From positions 1 to 49,679 of the IMG/VR virus record IMGVR_UViG_3300036820_000026: DNA of 49,679 nucleotides. One strand, 5' to 3'. The notes beneath the pieces were generated by a model. That model saw only the letters and a list, made by a program, of their open reading frames with translations. It did not search any database and was not told the origin of the DNA. Position numbers and translations under genes: made by a program. This stretch comes from a virus. Positions 30,122 to 38,918 of this stretch are shown in pieces (position 1 is the stretch's first letter; every line of letters starts with the position of its first letter).

Positions 30122-33100
30122 ATGGCATTCGTCACCTTTGGCCCCCAGGTGGTTGTCCTCACCGGATCTGGTCAGTGGCAGTGCCCGGAAGGCGTTACGT
30201 CCGTTTCCGTCCAGGCATGGGGTGCTGGCGGCGGCGGCGGGGTCTGGAACGGCGGCTCAGGTGGCGCGGGTGGCGGTGGTGCCTACGCGGCGAACACCGC
30301 TGTCGCTGTCTCGTACCCGAACCTGTACAACTTCGCCGTGGGCCAGGGCGGTGCCGGGGGCCTGCTGGTCACCAGCAACGGCATGTACCCCGGAACCGCC
30401 GGCGGGGCGACAAGCTTCACCGGCACCTCGGTCACGGTCACCGCGAACGGCGGCCAGGGCAGCGGCACCAACGGCTACGCGGCCGGGGCAGGCGCCACCG
30501 CCGGGTCAGCCCCGATCGCCCACGCTGGCGGTGCTGGCGGTGCCGGGCAGACGGGACTCAGCGGCGAGCAGGCCAGCGGTGGCGGCGGCGGCGGAAGTTC
30601 CGCCGGGACCGCGTCAGCCGGGGCAGCCGGGCAGATCGGCGGCCTGTCGTCCACGCCGAACCCGTCCGTTCCCACGGGTGACGGCGTTGGCGGCAACGGC
30701 GGAACCGCCCCCTCTGGCGGCGGTGCTGGCGGCAACGGCGGCACCTACGCCAGCGCGTTCGCCGCCAACGGCCAGCCCGGAAGCTTCCCCGGCGGGGCTG
30801 GCGGCGGATCCTGCGGCCTCGGCCCGGGGCGTGGCACCGCTGGCGGGAACGGCGCCAACGGCCAGATCCTGCTCACCTACGTCCTGCCGCCTGTGTGGAC
30901 ATGCCCCGCCGGCGTGTTCTCGGTCCTGGCCGAATGCTGGGGTGCTGGCGGCGGCGGGGGCGCGAAGTCCTCTGGCGGTGCCGGTGCTGGCGGCGGCGGG
31001 GAGTACGCGGCGCAGATCGTCGCCACCACGCCCGGCGATACGTACAGCGTCACGGTCGGTGCTGGCGGGGCCGGGTCAACGACCCTCGGCTCGGCCGGGT
31101 CGGCTGGCGGCAACTCCCTCTTCCCTGGCGATTCGGTAACGGTCACCGCTCACGGCGGCTCGGCTGGTGCCGGGACCACGTCCGCTGGTGCTGGCGGAAC
31201 CGGCTCGTCAGCGACTGCGCATTATTCAGGTGGCTCGGGCGGTACCGGTGCCTCTGGCGGCGGTGGAGGTGGCGGGTCTTCGGCTGCGGCCGGGTCCGCG
31301 GGCAACGCGGGCGGCAACGCCACCTCGTCCGTGGCCGGCGCTGGCGGGGTCGCGCTCACCGGGGGCGGTCCCGGTGCGGCTGGGGGTGCCTCGGGCCAGC
31401 CTGGCGGCCTGACGCCCCTGAGCGGCCCTGGCGGCGGCGGAGGCGGCGGGGACGGGGCAGCGGGAGGGTCCGGGTTCGCGGGCCGTGTCACGCTCACCTG
31501 GGCTGTTGCCAGCATCCAGTGCACCTCGTCGTTCACCGCGTCCCAGTTCGCCGCGCCGCAGGTCGTCAACCAGTGGTGCGACACGACGCCGCACAACCCC
31601 GTGTTCGGGCCGTCGCTGCCGCTGAACGCATCAACGGTCGTCGCGCTGGACCCAGAGTCGTCGGTCGGAGATGGCACCGGTGTCCCGACAGCGGGCAACT
31701 GGCTGTTCACCGTCATCGGCTGGCACGCGGCACAGTCCCCGGTCACCATCAACTGCGGCGACGACGTCCGCTCCTGGTGGCGCCCTCAGGCGCCCTCGGA
31801 CGCCTCGGGCGGCTCGCGGACCACCATCTGGTACACGCCGAACGTGATCCGGCCGCCCGGGTACGTTTACGTCGCGCCGAACGGATACGCTCCCGGCTTC
31901 TCGGTGCTCGTCGTGGAGGTCGCCGGGCTCGGTGACTGGGACCTGACCCTGGCGTCCGCCGGGTCCGCGCCCGCTGCCACGTCGCTGGACATGTACTGCC
32001 CGGCGGGAACCATCAGCGACACCTACACGGCCGGGGTGCTGAGCCCGGTCCTGCACCCCATCAGCGACACCGGGGCCGCTGCCACGCCGCAGGTGACGTT
32101 CTTCCTCGCCGCGGCCTGCGGGGACTCCGTAGCCGCGCAGACGGCGCTGGAGCCCTACGGCTGGACGTCGCTGGCCACCGTGACCTGCAACAACGGCACG
32201 GACGCCTCCTCCGATGCTGTCCTCACCGCAGCGTGCACCATCTCCACGAGCGGCCAGAACATCACCGCAACGGCGGTTGGCGCGGAGAACCTGTCCGGCA
32301 TGATCATCGCGGCGGTGATCGACGCGCCGTCGCCGGTCCCGGTAGTCAGGAACACGGTCTGGCCATACGTGATCGCTGAGGCGGCGTTCGGCAGCGGGAT
32401 GCAGACGCCGCCCGACCAGATGGTGTGGACGAACATCCAGTCGCCGCAGGGCGGTCACCGGATGCGGTCCTGGTCGGAGACCACGGGCATCCAGTACGAG
32501 CTCGATCAGCTCGAGGCATCCGAGACCGAGATAGCCCTCGACAACCCGGACGGCTACCTGAGCCCGTCCAACCCCGGCTCGCCGTACTACCCGTGGATCA
32601 CGCCGGGAACGCCGATCCGGCTGCGCTGCGTGCCCCCCAATGGCAACAGGTGGCACATCATCCAGCGCAACATGGAGCGGTGGCCGCAGTCGTGGGAGAA
32701 AACGTTCCGCGGCATCTCCAACGCCACCGGCACCGATCTGTGGAGCACGGCCAACCGCTACGTCCCGGCCTGCTACCGGGCTGAAGTCCTCGCCGACTCG
32801 CCCGGCTGGTGGTGGCCGTGCGACGACAGCGGGGTCAACCAGGCCACGTCCCTGGTGAACGCCGCGCCCGCGTCGGACACGGCGCTGGACATCGTCGTCA
32901 GCCCGAACGGCATCGGGTCCTACGGGCCGTACAACGGCGCCGGCGGGGTCTTCGCGTACGTCGCGATCCAGCAGTTCGCGCAGCAGTCCGGCTGGATGTA
33001 CGGGGACAGCTTGAGCGCGGCGTGGCAGCAGACCGGCAGCGGGGTCTCCACCTGCGGCCGGTACCTGTCCGCTAACGACACGTTCCCGTCCCTCGCTGAC

Positions 33101-34996
33101 GGGGCAACCATCGAGATCTGGTGGCAGCCCGCCCTCGCCAACGCGGGGTACAGCATTCCCCCGGCGATTCCCGAAGTGCCGCTGCCGCAGGGCTACACCG
33201 GGCAGCCGATGACCGGCCGGGAACTCACCTTCACCGGGGTCGCCGTCGCGCCGCTGACCATCTGGGAAGCCGCGAACGAAGACGGCCCGCTGGCCATGCT
33301 GTGGCTCGACAACCACTCCCAGCTGACGTTCACCACCTGGTCCGGCGGCGTGGCAAGCTCCACGGTGATCTACAGCATCTACCCGGAGAACTACCTGTGG
33401 GACGGCGCCTGGATGGGCGTCACCGTCACCATGACGCAGGACTCCTGGACCGTCTACGTCAACGGCGGCGTCATCGCCACGGTCTCCGGCACGGCCGGGA
33501 TGCCAGCGAACTGGGACTGGGTCTTCTACGGCGGGGCCACAACCGCGGCGACGGGCAACACCGGGGCACCTCCGACCGCCTCGACGATCACGGGCATCCC
33601 GTGCGCCGCGTGGTCGCACCTGGCGATCTACCCCGGCGTCCTTCCCGCTGCCAGGGTGATGGCGCACTTCCTCGCCGCGTACTCGGCGTTCGGGCAGCTT
33701 CCCGCACCCACGGTGGCCTGCCAGTTCTTCGGCAACGCGGCGGGCGGCCCGACGTACTACCCGGACGGCAACGCCTACCTCAACATCCCGTTCTTCAACC
33801 TGATCGGCGCCGGCAGTTCCTTCTACTCCCACGGCGTGGACCGCTCAGTCCTCGCCTGCTACGTCACCGCCACGGCGGGTGACCTGACCTCGGCCGTCTC
33901 CCAGCCCGAAAGCGTGAACCTGTTCACGATCTCCGAGGGCGCGCAGACGGGCGAGGCGTGGCTGTCGGCCACCGGCCTCGCGCCTGCCTACTCGTTCTGG
34001 GTCGGCAACACCGGGGGCGGCGAGCAGCTTCTCGGCTCGGGCATCCTGCCCTACATCTACTGCACGTCCTACGCCCCGCCTGACGCCCCCGTGCCGCCTG
34101 CGGAAGCCTCCGCGCTCGGTGACTCGGTGCAGAACCGCATCGAGCGGCTGCTGTGGTCCGGTGGCGTGACATCGCCGCAGCGGTGCATCGACCCCGCTGA
34201 CCTGGCCTGCGTCGCCGAACTCGACACGGCGGGGCAGTCCTGCGGCGACAACATCTCCAACATCGTCCAGTCCGACGACGGGCTGATGTACGTCGACACC
34301 TGCGGGAACCTCTGCTACTTCTCCCGCCCGCACCTCGCCGCCCAGTCCCCGGCGTGGCATCTCGGCCCGCTCGTCGACTACGGCCAGGTTCCCTACCTGC
34401 CGGACGTCACGTTCGACACCGACCCGCAGCGCGTGTACAACGACATCGCCATCACCCAGTACGACGTCACGTCCGTTCCCGCAGGCGAAGCCGGGTCAGC
34501 GACGGGCTCCGGTGAGACGCACGGCGGCCTCGTGTTCGGCCCTGCCGCGCAGTACGCCGCCGCGGTCGATGAATCCCTGAGCCAGTACGGCGACTGCCAG
34601 CTTCAGTTCACCAGCTACCTGCAGGACACCTCGCAGATCCAGGACCAGGCGTCGTGGGTGTTCGCGACCTACGGCACTCCCCGCCAGCGGGTCACGTCGC
34701 TGACCGTGGACGCGGCAGCGATGGCGGGTGTGGCGGGGGCGTGGGAGTACGTGCTGAGCGTGAACCCGGGCGACGTCGTGCAGATCACGCAGTGGATGCC
34801 CGGCCAGCAGGCTTTTACGGGGATTTGGCGCATCACGCAGGTCAAGCGGAAGCTCAACTTCGCTGCTGGCACGGCCTCCGCCACGGTCCTCGCTGACTGG
34901 TGCCCGCCGTGGTGGTGGGGCACCGGGCAGGCCCAGGAACTGGATGACGAATCCAGCGCACCGATCCTTGATCAGGGCGGCGAGCCAATGTTCTAG
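30122..34996 (+). CDS. large minor tail protein with two glycine-rich domains, 1624 aa
   Basis: Residues ~10-260 and ~260-455 are two copies of a glycine-rich beta domain, each starting with a W-x-C/V...WGAGGGGG signature (VQAWGAGGGGGVWNGGSGG; AECWGAGGGGGAKSSGG) and ending in a VTLTW/ILLTY strand. The rest contains a beta-sandwich region, a tail-tip-like segment (MRSWSETTGIQYELDQLEAS; LDNPDGYLSPSNPGSPYYPW), a LamG-like central part and a C-terminal receptor/hub-like segment ending in the CPPWWWGTGQAQ strand. It is probably the tail-tip hub or central fibre. The glycine-rich modules are likely receptor-binding. Confidence 0.8.
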   Translation: MAFVTFGPQVVVLTGSGQWQCPEGVTSVSVQAWGAGGGGGVWNGGSGGAGGGGAYAANTAVAVSYPNLYNFAVGQGGAGGLLVTSNGMYPGTAGGATSFTGTSVTVTANGGQGSGTNGYAAGAGATAGSAPIAHAGGAGGAGQTGLSGEQASGGGGGGSSAGTASAGAAGQIGGLSSTPNPSVPTGDGVGGNGGTAPSGGGAGGNGGTYASAFAANGQPGSFPGGAGGGSCGLGPGRGTAGGNGANGQILLTYVLPPVWTCPAGVFSVLAECWGAGGGGGAKSSGGAGAGGGGEYAAQIVATTPGDTYSVTVGAGGAGSTTLGSAGSAGGNSLFPGDSVTVTAHGGSAGAGTTSAGAGGTGSSATAHYSGGSGGTGASGGGGGGGSSAAAGSAGNAGGNATSSVAGAGGVALTGGGPGAAGGASGQPGGLTPLSGPGGGGGGGDGAAGGSGFAGRVTLTWAVASIQCTSSFTASQFAAPQVVNQWCDTTPHNPVFGPSLPLNASTVVALDPESSVGDGTGVPTAGNWLFTVIGWHAAQSPVTINCGDDVRSWWRPQAPSDASGGSRTTIWYTPNVIRPPGYVYVAPNGYAPGFSVLVVEVAGLGDWDLTLASAGSAPAATSLDMYCPAGTISDTYTAGVLSPVLHPISDTGAAATPQVTFFLAAACGDSVAAQTALEPYGWTSLATVTCNNGTDASSDAVLTAACTISTSGQNITATAVGAENLSGMIIAAVIDAPSPVPVVRNTVWPYVIAEAAFGSGMQTPPDQMVWTNIQSPQGGHRMRSWSETTGIQYELDQLEASETEIALDNPDGYLSPSNPGSPYYPWITPGTPIRLRCVPPNGNRWHIIQRNMERWPQSWEKTFRGISNATGTDLWSTANRYVPACYRAEVLADSPGWWWPCDDSGVNQATSLVNAAPASDTALDIVVSPNGIGSYGPYNGAGGVFAYVAIQQFAQQSGWMYGDSLSAAWQQTGSGVSTCGRYLSANDTFPSLADGATIEIWWQPALANAGYSIPPAIPEVPLPQGYTGQPMTGRELTFTGVAVAPLTIWEAANEDGPLAMLWLDNHSQLTFTTWSGGVASSTVIYSIYPENYLWDGAWMGVTVTMTQDSWTVYVNGGVIATVSGTAGMPANWDWVFYGGATTAATGNTGAPPTASTITGIPCAAWSHLAIYPGVLPAARVMAHFLAAYSAFGQLPAPTVACQFFGNAAGGPTYYPDGNAYLNIPFFNLIGAGSSFYSHGVDRSVLACYVTATAGDLTSAVSQPESVNLFTISEGAQTGEAWLSATGLAPAYSFWVGNTGGGEQLLGSGILPYIYCTSYAPPDAPVPPAEASALGDSVQNRIERLLWSGGVTSPQRCIDPADLACVAELDTAGQSCGDNISNIVQSDDGLMYVDTCGNLCYFSRPHLAAQSPAWHLGPLVDYGQVPYLPDVTFDTDPQRVYNDIAITQYDVTSVPAGEAGSATGSGETHGGLVFGPAAQYAAAVDESLSQYGDCQLQFTSYLQDTSQIQDQASWVFATYGTPRQRVTSLTVDAAAMAGVAGAWEYVLSVNPGDVVQITQWMPGQQAFTGIWRITQVKRKLNFAAGTASATVLADWCPPWWWGTGQAQELDDESSAPILDQGGEPMF

Positions 34997-35181
34997 CTGG
35001 AGCCTCTCGCACCGCAGGCGCAGCCATCGGCGCAGCAGCGCGGGTAGGTGTCGTCCCAGTCGTCGATCTCATGGACGAGACCGGAGTGCTCGCACGGCGG
35101 CTGGTTGGGGCACGGGTGGACGCGCTGGCGCATCTCGTCCTGCACGTGCTTGGGGATCATGGCGTCAAGGAAGCTGGTCAC
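34993..35181 (-). CDS. leftward cysteine-rich protein, 62 aa (last gene of regulated operon)
   Basis: GTG 35181 with GGAAGG 9-14 nt upstream, overlapping the previous stop by 4 nt. It has HPCPNQPPCEHS and a CCADGCACG C-terminus, six cysteines in all, plus VHEIDDWDDTYP. TAG/TGA tail-to-tail overlap with the minor tail gene end. A zinc-binding fold is likely; function unknown. Confidence 0.6.
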   Translation of the reverse strand: MTSFLDAMIPKHVQDEMRQRVHPCPNQPPCEHSGLVHEIDDWDDTYPRCCADGCACGARGSS

Positions 35182-35465
35182 TGTGTGGTCACCTTCCGGG
35201 CAGCCAGCGCGATGGTGACGGCCTGGACGGTCGGGCAGGGCCACGGGTGCTCGCCTTCGCAGTATTCGCAGTCCTCGCGGCAGCCTTCGCACTCGCCGAA
35301 GGACCGGCCCTGATGGACCTTCAGTACCGCTTCAACCGCGGCGAGGAGGCGAGCCGCGTCAAGGCCCGACGTCATCACGCCACCGGGTTCCTCGGTGTAG
35401 CCGAGGTCATCGAGGCGCTCGCGTACCTCGCCGAGGTACGCGGCGGGATCAAGTGCATTAGTCAT
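35178..35465 (-). CDS. leftward cysteine-cluster protein, 95 aa (operon gene 5)
   Basis: ATG 35465 overlaps the upstream stop by 4 nt. Begins MTNALDPAAYLGEVRERLDD, then LDAARLLAAVEAVLKVHQGR, and a C-terminal CEGCREDCEYCEGEHPWPC before TVQAVTIALAARKV. The cysteine cluster with a following PxxxA resembles small phage proteins that keep their ends conserved across actinophages. Function unknown; probably binds zinc. Confidence 0.62.
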   Translation of the reverse strand: MTNALDPAAYLGEVRERLDDLGYTEEPGGVMTSGLDAARLLAAVEAVLKVHQGRSFGECEGCREDCEYCEGEHPWPCPTVQAVTIALAARKVTTQ

Positions 35466-35716
35466 TGCTCATTCTCCTCTGGCTTGCGGTCTGGGTTGTG
35501 ATCTGGGCACAGATCAGCGTCGAGCCGGGAGGAGACCGAGTGGCGGACGTGCTTCCAGCCCGCTTTTGCGGCCTCCTTGCGCATAATGCTGATCTGGGAG
35601 ATGAAGCCGACGGCTGTCGGCTCGAAGTCGGCGTGGCATGGCTTGCCGAACTGCTCGCCCTCTGCCGGTTCGTAGCGGTGGTCGCACCAGAGGTGGACTC
35701 TGCGGATGGCGGTCAC
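35462..35716 (-). CDS. leftward hypothetical protein, 84 aa (operon gene 3 or 4)
   Basis: GTG start at 35716 overlaps the stop of the upstream gene; its own stop overlaps the next start. Contains RRVHLWCDHRYEPAEGEQFG, CHADF and a C-terminal LCPDHNP: a CDH...C...CPDH zinc arrangement. The middle (FISQISIMRKEAAKAGWKHV) is helical. No family recognised. Confidence 0.6.
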   Translation of the reverse strand: MTAIRRVHLWCDHRYEPAEGEQFGKPCHADFEPTAVGFISQISIMRKEAAKAGWKHVRHSVSSRLDADLCPDHNPDRKPEENEQ

Positions 35717-35892
35717 GTCCCTGCCTCCGTGTCTGTGGTGGTCTCACGGGAGGCCCGGTACTCGGAGAGGGCCTCGTCCAGGACCTCTCTGGCGGGGACG
35801 CCGCGGCGCTGCGCCTCGGCCTCCACCCACGGCTTGAGGGTGGGGTCTGCCGAGTGCCAGCCGATCAGCGGTGTCTTGTTCTTGCCGGTCAT
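35713..35892 (-). CDS. leftward ribbon-helix-helix-like small protein, 59 aa
   Basis: ATG 35892, TGA 35713-35715. After MTGKNKTPLIGWHSADPTLK come two helices, PWVEAEAQRRGVPAREVLDE and ALSEYRASR, spaced like the helices of a ribbon-helix-helix or Arc/ParD-type DNA-binding protein; the preceding strand would be TPLIGWHS. Members often autoregulate through short inverted repeats, and a 12-bp inverted repeat sits in the promoter of this very operon. The DNA-binding role is an inference from layout. Confidence 0.5.
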   Translation of the reverse strand: MTGKNKTPLIGWHSADPTLKPWVEAEAQRRGVPAREVLDEALSEYRASRETTTDTEAGT

Positions 35893-36110
35893 CAGTGCTG
35901 GACCACGGTGAGCGGCTGCCCGGTCGCTGCTTCGATCGCGGCCTTCGCGGCGCTGACTGCGTCATCCATCGTGTCGTACACGCCGAGCACTTGCCCATGC
36001 GGCCAGTACGCCTCGAAAACGTCCGGGCTCACACGCTCGCCGGCTCGGGCATTTCGCGCTGCGTGCTCGATCACGCCCGTGCGCTCATCAATTGAAACGG
36101 TGTGGATCAT
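35892..36110 (-). CDS. leftward hypothetical protein, 72 aa (first gene of regulated operon)
   Basis: ATG 36110 with AGGAG 9 nt upstream. It starts MIHTVSIDERTGVIEHAARN, continues RVSPDVFEAYWPHGQVLGVY and ends DAVSAAKAAIEAATGQPLTV. The alternation of strands and helices suggests a small alpha/beta domain of about one RRM- or dsRBD-size unit. It is the promoter-proximal gene of the operon controlled at 36131-36170. Function unknown. Confidence 0.62.
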   Translation of the reverse strand: MIHTVSIDERTGVIEHAARNARAGERVSPDVFEAYWPHGQVLGVYDTMDDAVSAAKAAIEAATGQPLTVVQH

Positions 36111-36130
36111 TTCCGGGCTCCTGTCTCTCT

Positions 36131-36170
36131 GGTAGTTACTACCCTAGCGGAGAGTAGTAACTACCGTCAA
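36131..36170 (-). promoter_or_regulatory. sigma70-type promoter embedded in a 12-bp operator
   Basis: On the minus strand TTGACG (36170-36165) and TAGGGT (36146-36141) are 18 nt apart. The perfect inverted repeat GGTAGTTACTAC (36131-36142) / GTAGTAACTACC (36154-36165) has 12-bp arms and an 11-nt spacer. One arm fills the -35/-10 spacer, the other covers the end of the -10 and the predicted start. That is the classic geometry for a repressor. Confidence 0.75.
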
Positions 36171-36430
36171 GCAGGGACGGGCGAGCAGGCTTCCCAGAAG
36201 CGGCCCAGGTCGTTCCAGTAGTGCCCGCCTGACACGACACCGGATCGCCAGCGCGGCAGGTCGGTGACAGCGAGTTCGACCCACCACTCTTCGCCGTCCC
36301 ACATCACGTCGGTGACCCTGACGTCCTGCTGTGCACGCCGGTCCCCGAGCTCCCAGACCCAGCGCGAGCCAACTGCGGGAGTCGGCGCGCCGCAGTCGTA
36401 GGAGTTCGCGCGCTTCGGGCCTGCACTCAT
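36167..36430 (-). CDS. leftward hypothetical protein, 87 aa
   Basis: ATG 36430 with GATGAGGG upstream. Starts MSAGPKRANSYDCGAPTPAV and has aromatic strands (SRWVWELGDRRAQQDVRVTD; EEWWVELAVTDLPRWRSG) and a C-terminal GRFWEACSPVPA. A small all-beta fold, SH3- or Tudor-like in feel, is likely. Its stop codon lies inside the -35 of the downstream regulated promoter, so the two leftward units are tightly packed. Confidence 0.55.
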   Translation of the reverse strand: MSAGPKRANSYDCGAPTPAVGSRWVWELGDRRAQQDVRVTDVMWDGEEWWVELAVTDLPRWRSGVVSGGHYWNDLGRFWEACSPVPA

Positions 36431-36434
36431 GCCC

Positions 36435-36656
36435 TCATCCTCCCGCGGCTTCCTTCTGCTCCACCCAGCAGCACTCGCACGGACGGCCGGGCATGCACAG
36501 CGTCCCGTCGTCCTCGCAGAACATCTCGTCCATCTCATCGGGATACGGGTTGTCCCGCAGCCGGTGACCGGGCGGCATCTCCGGGCATGGCATCACGCCA
36601 CTCACGCAGCCTTCGCCAGGCCAGTACGGGCACATCTCCGCCAGGCACGCTCTCAC
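36435..36656 (-). CDS. leftward cysteine-rich protein, 73 aa
   Basis: GTG 36656; TACTCT 7 nt upstream fits a leaderless promoter. Contains nine cysteines: RACLAEMC, EGCVSGVMPC, MFCEDDG, TLCMPGRPCECC. Metal binding is likely. Acidic central loop (YPDEMDEMFCEDDG). It is divergent from the fibre gene at 36680; the 23-nt gap must hold both promoter and ribosome-binding site. No family recognised. Confidence 0.5.
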   Translation of the reverse strand: MRACLAEMCPYWPGEGCVSGVMPCPEMPPGHRLRDNPYPDEMDEMFCEDDGTLCMPGRPCECCWVEQKEAAGG

Positions 36657-36663
36657 ACCCAGC

Positions 36664-36669
36664 AGAGTA
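36664..36669 (-). promoter_or_regulatory. -10 box of leaderless promoter for the 36656 gene
   Basis: Minus-strand TACTCT (TAnnnT), 7 nt before GTG 36656. Confidence 0.4.
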
Positions 36670-36679
36670 GGGGGTGCGG

Positions 36680-38917
36680 GTGCCCGACATCACCTCCTAC
36701 CCGGCCATCGTCACCGTTGAGGGCGCCGACGTCATCCCCATCGTTGACGTCTCTGACCCCACCCAGTCGCCAGCGGGAACGACCAAGATAATCACGGTCT
36801 CCCAGCTCGGCGGCTCTGGCGGCGGTGGCGGCGGCTCCGGGTACGCCCTGCTGTCCGGTGCCGAGTACACCGGCTACGTCGCACCCGCAGTCGTCTCGCT
36901 CTCCTACGCCTCCACGATCACGATCACGGCGACGCAGGGCAACGACTTCCGGGTCACCCTGGCAGGCAGCCCAACCTTCGCCGCGCCGGTCTCGCCCACG
37001 GACGGGCAGACCATCCAGATCTGGCTCACCCAGGACGGCACCGGCAGTCGGCTCGTCACCTGGAACGCGGCGTTCGACTTCGGGACCGGCGGATCCGCTC
37101 CCGTGCTGTCCACCGCAGCCGGGGCGACCGACGTCGTTGGGTTCTCCTACAACGCGGGTACCTCGCTGTGGAAGTTCCTGGGCTCGACCACGGGCGGGGC
37201 TGCGGCGGGGATAGGCGTCACGCTCACGGGAACGCCCGCTGCGGGGCTCGCGCCGGTTGCCACGTCGCCCACGGCGGCCAGGTGGGCGTCGACCACGGGG
37301 ACGCATCCGGAGGATTTCGGAACCATCACCGGGACCTCGGGTGACCAGGTAGCACTCACGGCTGCTATCGCCGCGATCAACGCAGGCACGAACCCCGGCC
37401 CGCTGGTGATCGAGCAGCCCTGCGCGGTTGACTCCACGTTCACGCTGCTGCCCGGCGTGGACATCCTGTGCACCGGGCAGGGCAACCGGGGCGGCGGGGC
37501 CTTCCCGGACACGTTCGTCGGCGGCTGCATCCAGCCGTCCAGCAGCTTCCCCACGGGCTCGCCCACTCCGCTGATGGCTATCGGCACCTCGGGTGCGCCG
37601 ACGACCAACCCGTGCGGGGTCAAGCTCCGCGGACTGTGCATGTCCGGCGTGGTAGCCGGCACGTCGTCGACTTACGCCGCGAACGCCATCGGCATCCTGA
37701 TCACCGACACGGCCGATGTGTACCTGGACCGGTGCTTCCTCGCCAACTTCGACCGGCCGGGCAGTACCGGGACCTGCGTGCAACTGGCGTCGGGGACGGC
37801 TGGCAACGGCGTCGGGTTCGAGAGCGATGGGTCTATCTTCTCGGCGTCATGGCGTGGCATCTACGGAGATGGCGCGGGGATTACGGACCTGCGGATTCGC
37901 GGTGGTCTTTTCCACTCAAACTTGCAGAACCTGACCCTCGGTGCGACGGCGGGCGGCGGCGGCCTGCAACTGAACGGGGCACATTTCACCTACAGCGGGG
38001 CTTCGTCCGGCGGCTATCACGTGTCACTCGGGTCACAATCCGGGGACTACGCAATTGCCGGGAATTACTTCGACCAGGACGGGTCGAACGTCTGCGTCCA
38101 GCTTGGCAATGACAAGGGCGCGTTTGTCGGGAATCACCTATTGGCGGCGTCCACGTCCACCGCGGTCAGCCTGGTCGCGGTCAGCGTCAGTTCGCCGCAG
38201 GAACTCAGCTGCCAAGCCAATGAGGTGAACCTCAACAGTTCCTCGGTCACTGCGTTCTTGCAACTCAGCGGCCACAGCGGAATCCCTACGGGCGCTATCC
38301 GGCTGGACGGCAACGTCGTCTTCGGCGGTGGCGGCTCGTTCATCTCCGCCATCATCGACTCGGCCTCTGCGGTCATCCCGCAGACGCCGCAGCCAAACGG
38401 CAACTCCAGCGACTTCCTCTGCGGCAACGGCACCTACGCCAACCCGTCCGTGGCCGCCGGCACCGTCTCGGGCCAGTACCTCTGCGTCCCAACGGTCATA
38501 AACCCGGGGAGCCTGACCACCTATACGGCGTCCGGCTCGACCCTCAGCGCCTTCTCGTCCTCGGTGCTGACCACCAATTCGTTCCTCGCACCAGCCAGCG
38601 GCACGGTCGTGGTCACCGTGACCTGCTCGGCAACGATGGCGAGCGCTAACCAGGTTTACGGTTTCGCGCTCGCAGACCACGGGACTACCACGCCGGTCGG
38701 CAACGTCATCACCTGCGAGGTCAGCAGCGCGAACATCAAGCTGTTCCACAATCTCGTCTTCGTTGTAAGCGGCCTGACGAGCGGCAGCAGCTACCAGTTC
38801 GACCTGCTCGGCGCTATCGCCACGGGCACGCTGACCATCCAGGCCATCGGCCAGTCCGGCACCACGCCGACAGGCACGCTGGGCGCCCCGGTCACCATCA
38901 CGGTCGCAGCGGTCTAG
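36680..38917 (+). CDS. tail fibre / tailspike with right-handed beta-helix, 745 aa
   Basis: GTG 36680 with AGGGGG 5 nt upstream (GTG 36674 is also in frame). The N-terminus has PDITSYPAIVTVEGADVIPI, a glycine linker (GGSGGGGGGSG), then a beta domain. Residues ~220-560 repeat short strands of pectate-lyase/tailspike type (GVKLRGLCMSGV; GILITDTADVYLDRCFLANF; GITDLRIRGGLFHSNLQNLT; LQLNGAHFTYSG), a right-handed parallel helix. The C-terminus is a small beta sandwich. Probably a receptor-binding or surface-glycan-degrading spike; catalytic residues cannot be assigned by eye. Confidence 0.75.
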   Translation: MPDITSYPAIVTVEGADVIPIVDVSDPTQSPAGTTKIITVSQLGGSGGGGGGSGYALLSGAEYTGYVAPAVVSLSYASTITITATQGNDFRVTLAGSPTFAAPVSPTDGQTIQIWLTQDGTGSRLVTWNAAFDFGTGGSAPVLSTAAGATDVVGFSYNAGTSLWKFLGSTTGGAAAGIGVTLTGTPAAGLAPVATSPTAARWASTTGTHPEDFGTITGTSGDQVALTAAIAAINAGTNPGPLVIEQPCAVDSTFTLLPGVDILCTGQGNRGGGAFPDTFVGGCIQPSSSFPTGSPTPLMAIGTSGAPTTNPCGVKLRGLCMSGVVAGTSSTYAANAIGILITDTADVYLDRCFLANFDRPGSTGTCVQLASGTAGNGVGFESDGSIFSASWRGIYGDGAGITDLRIRGGLFHSNLQNLTLGATAGGGGLQLNGAHFTYSGASSGGYHVSLGSQSGDYAIAGNYFDQDGSNVCVQLGNDKGAFVGNHLLAASTSTAVSLVAVSVSSPQELSCQANEVNLNSSSVTAFLQLSGHSGIPTGAIRLDGNVVFGGGGSFISAIIDSASAVIPQTPQPNGNSSDFLCGNGTYANPSVAAGTVSGQYLCVPTVINPGSLTTYTASGSTLSAFSSSVLTTNSFLAPASGTVVVTVTCSATMASANQVYGFALADHGTTTPVGNVITCEVSSANIKLFHNLVFVVSGLTSGSSYQFDLLGAIATGTLTIQAIGQSGTTPTGTLGAPVTITVAAV

Positions 38918-38918
38918 C

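Noticed and set aside
31631-33832. Leftward open frame (733 codons) opposite the large minor tail gene
   Set aside because: No start signal or domain; generated by third-position GC bias.
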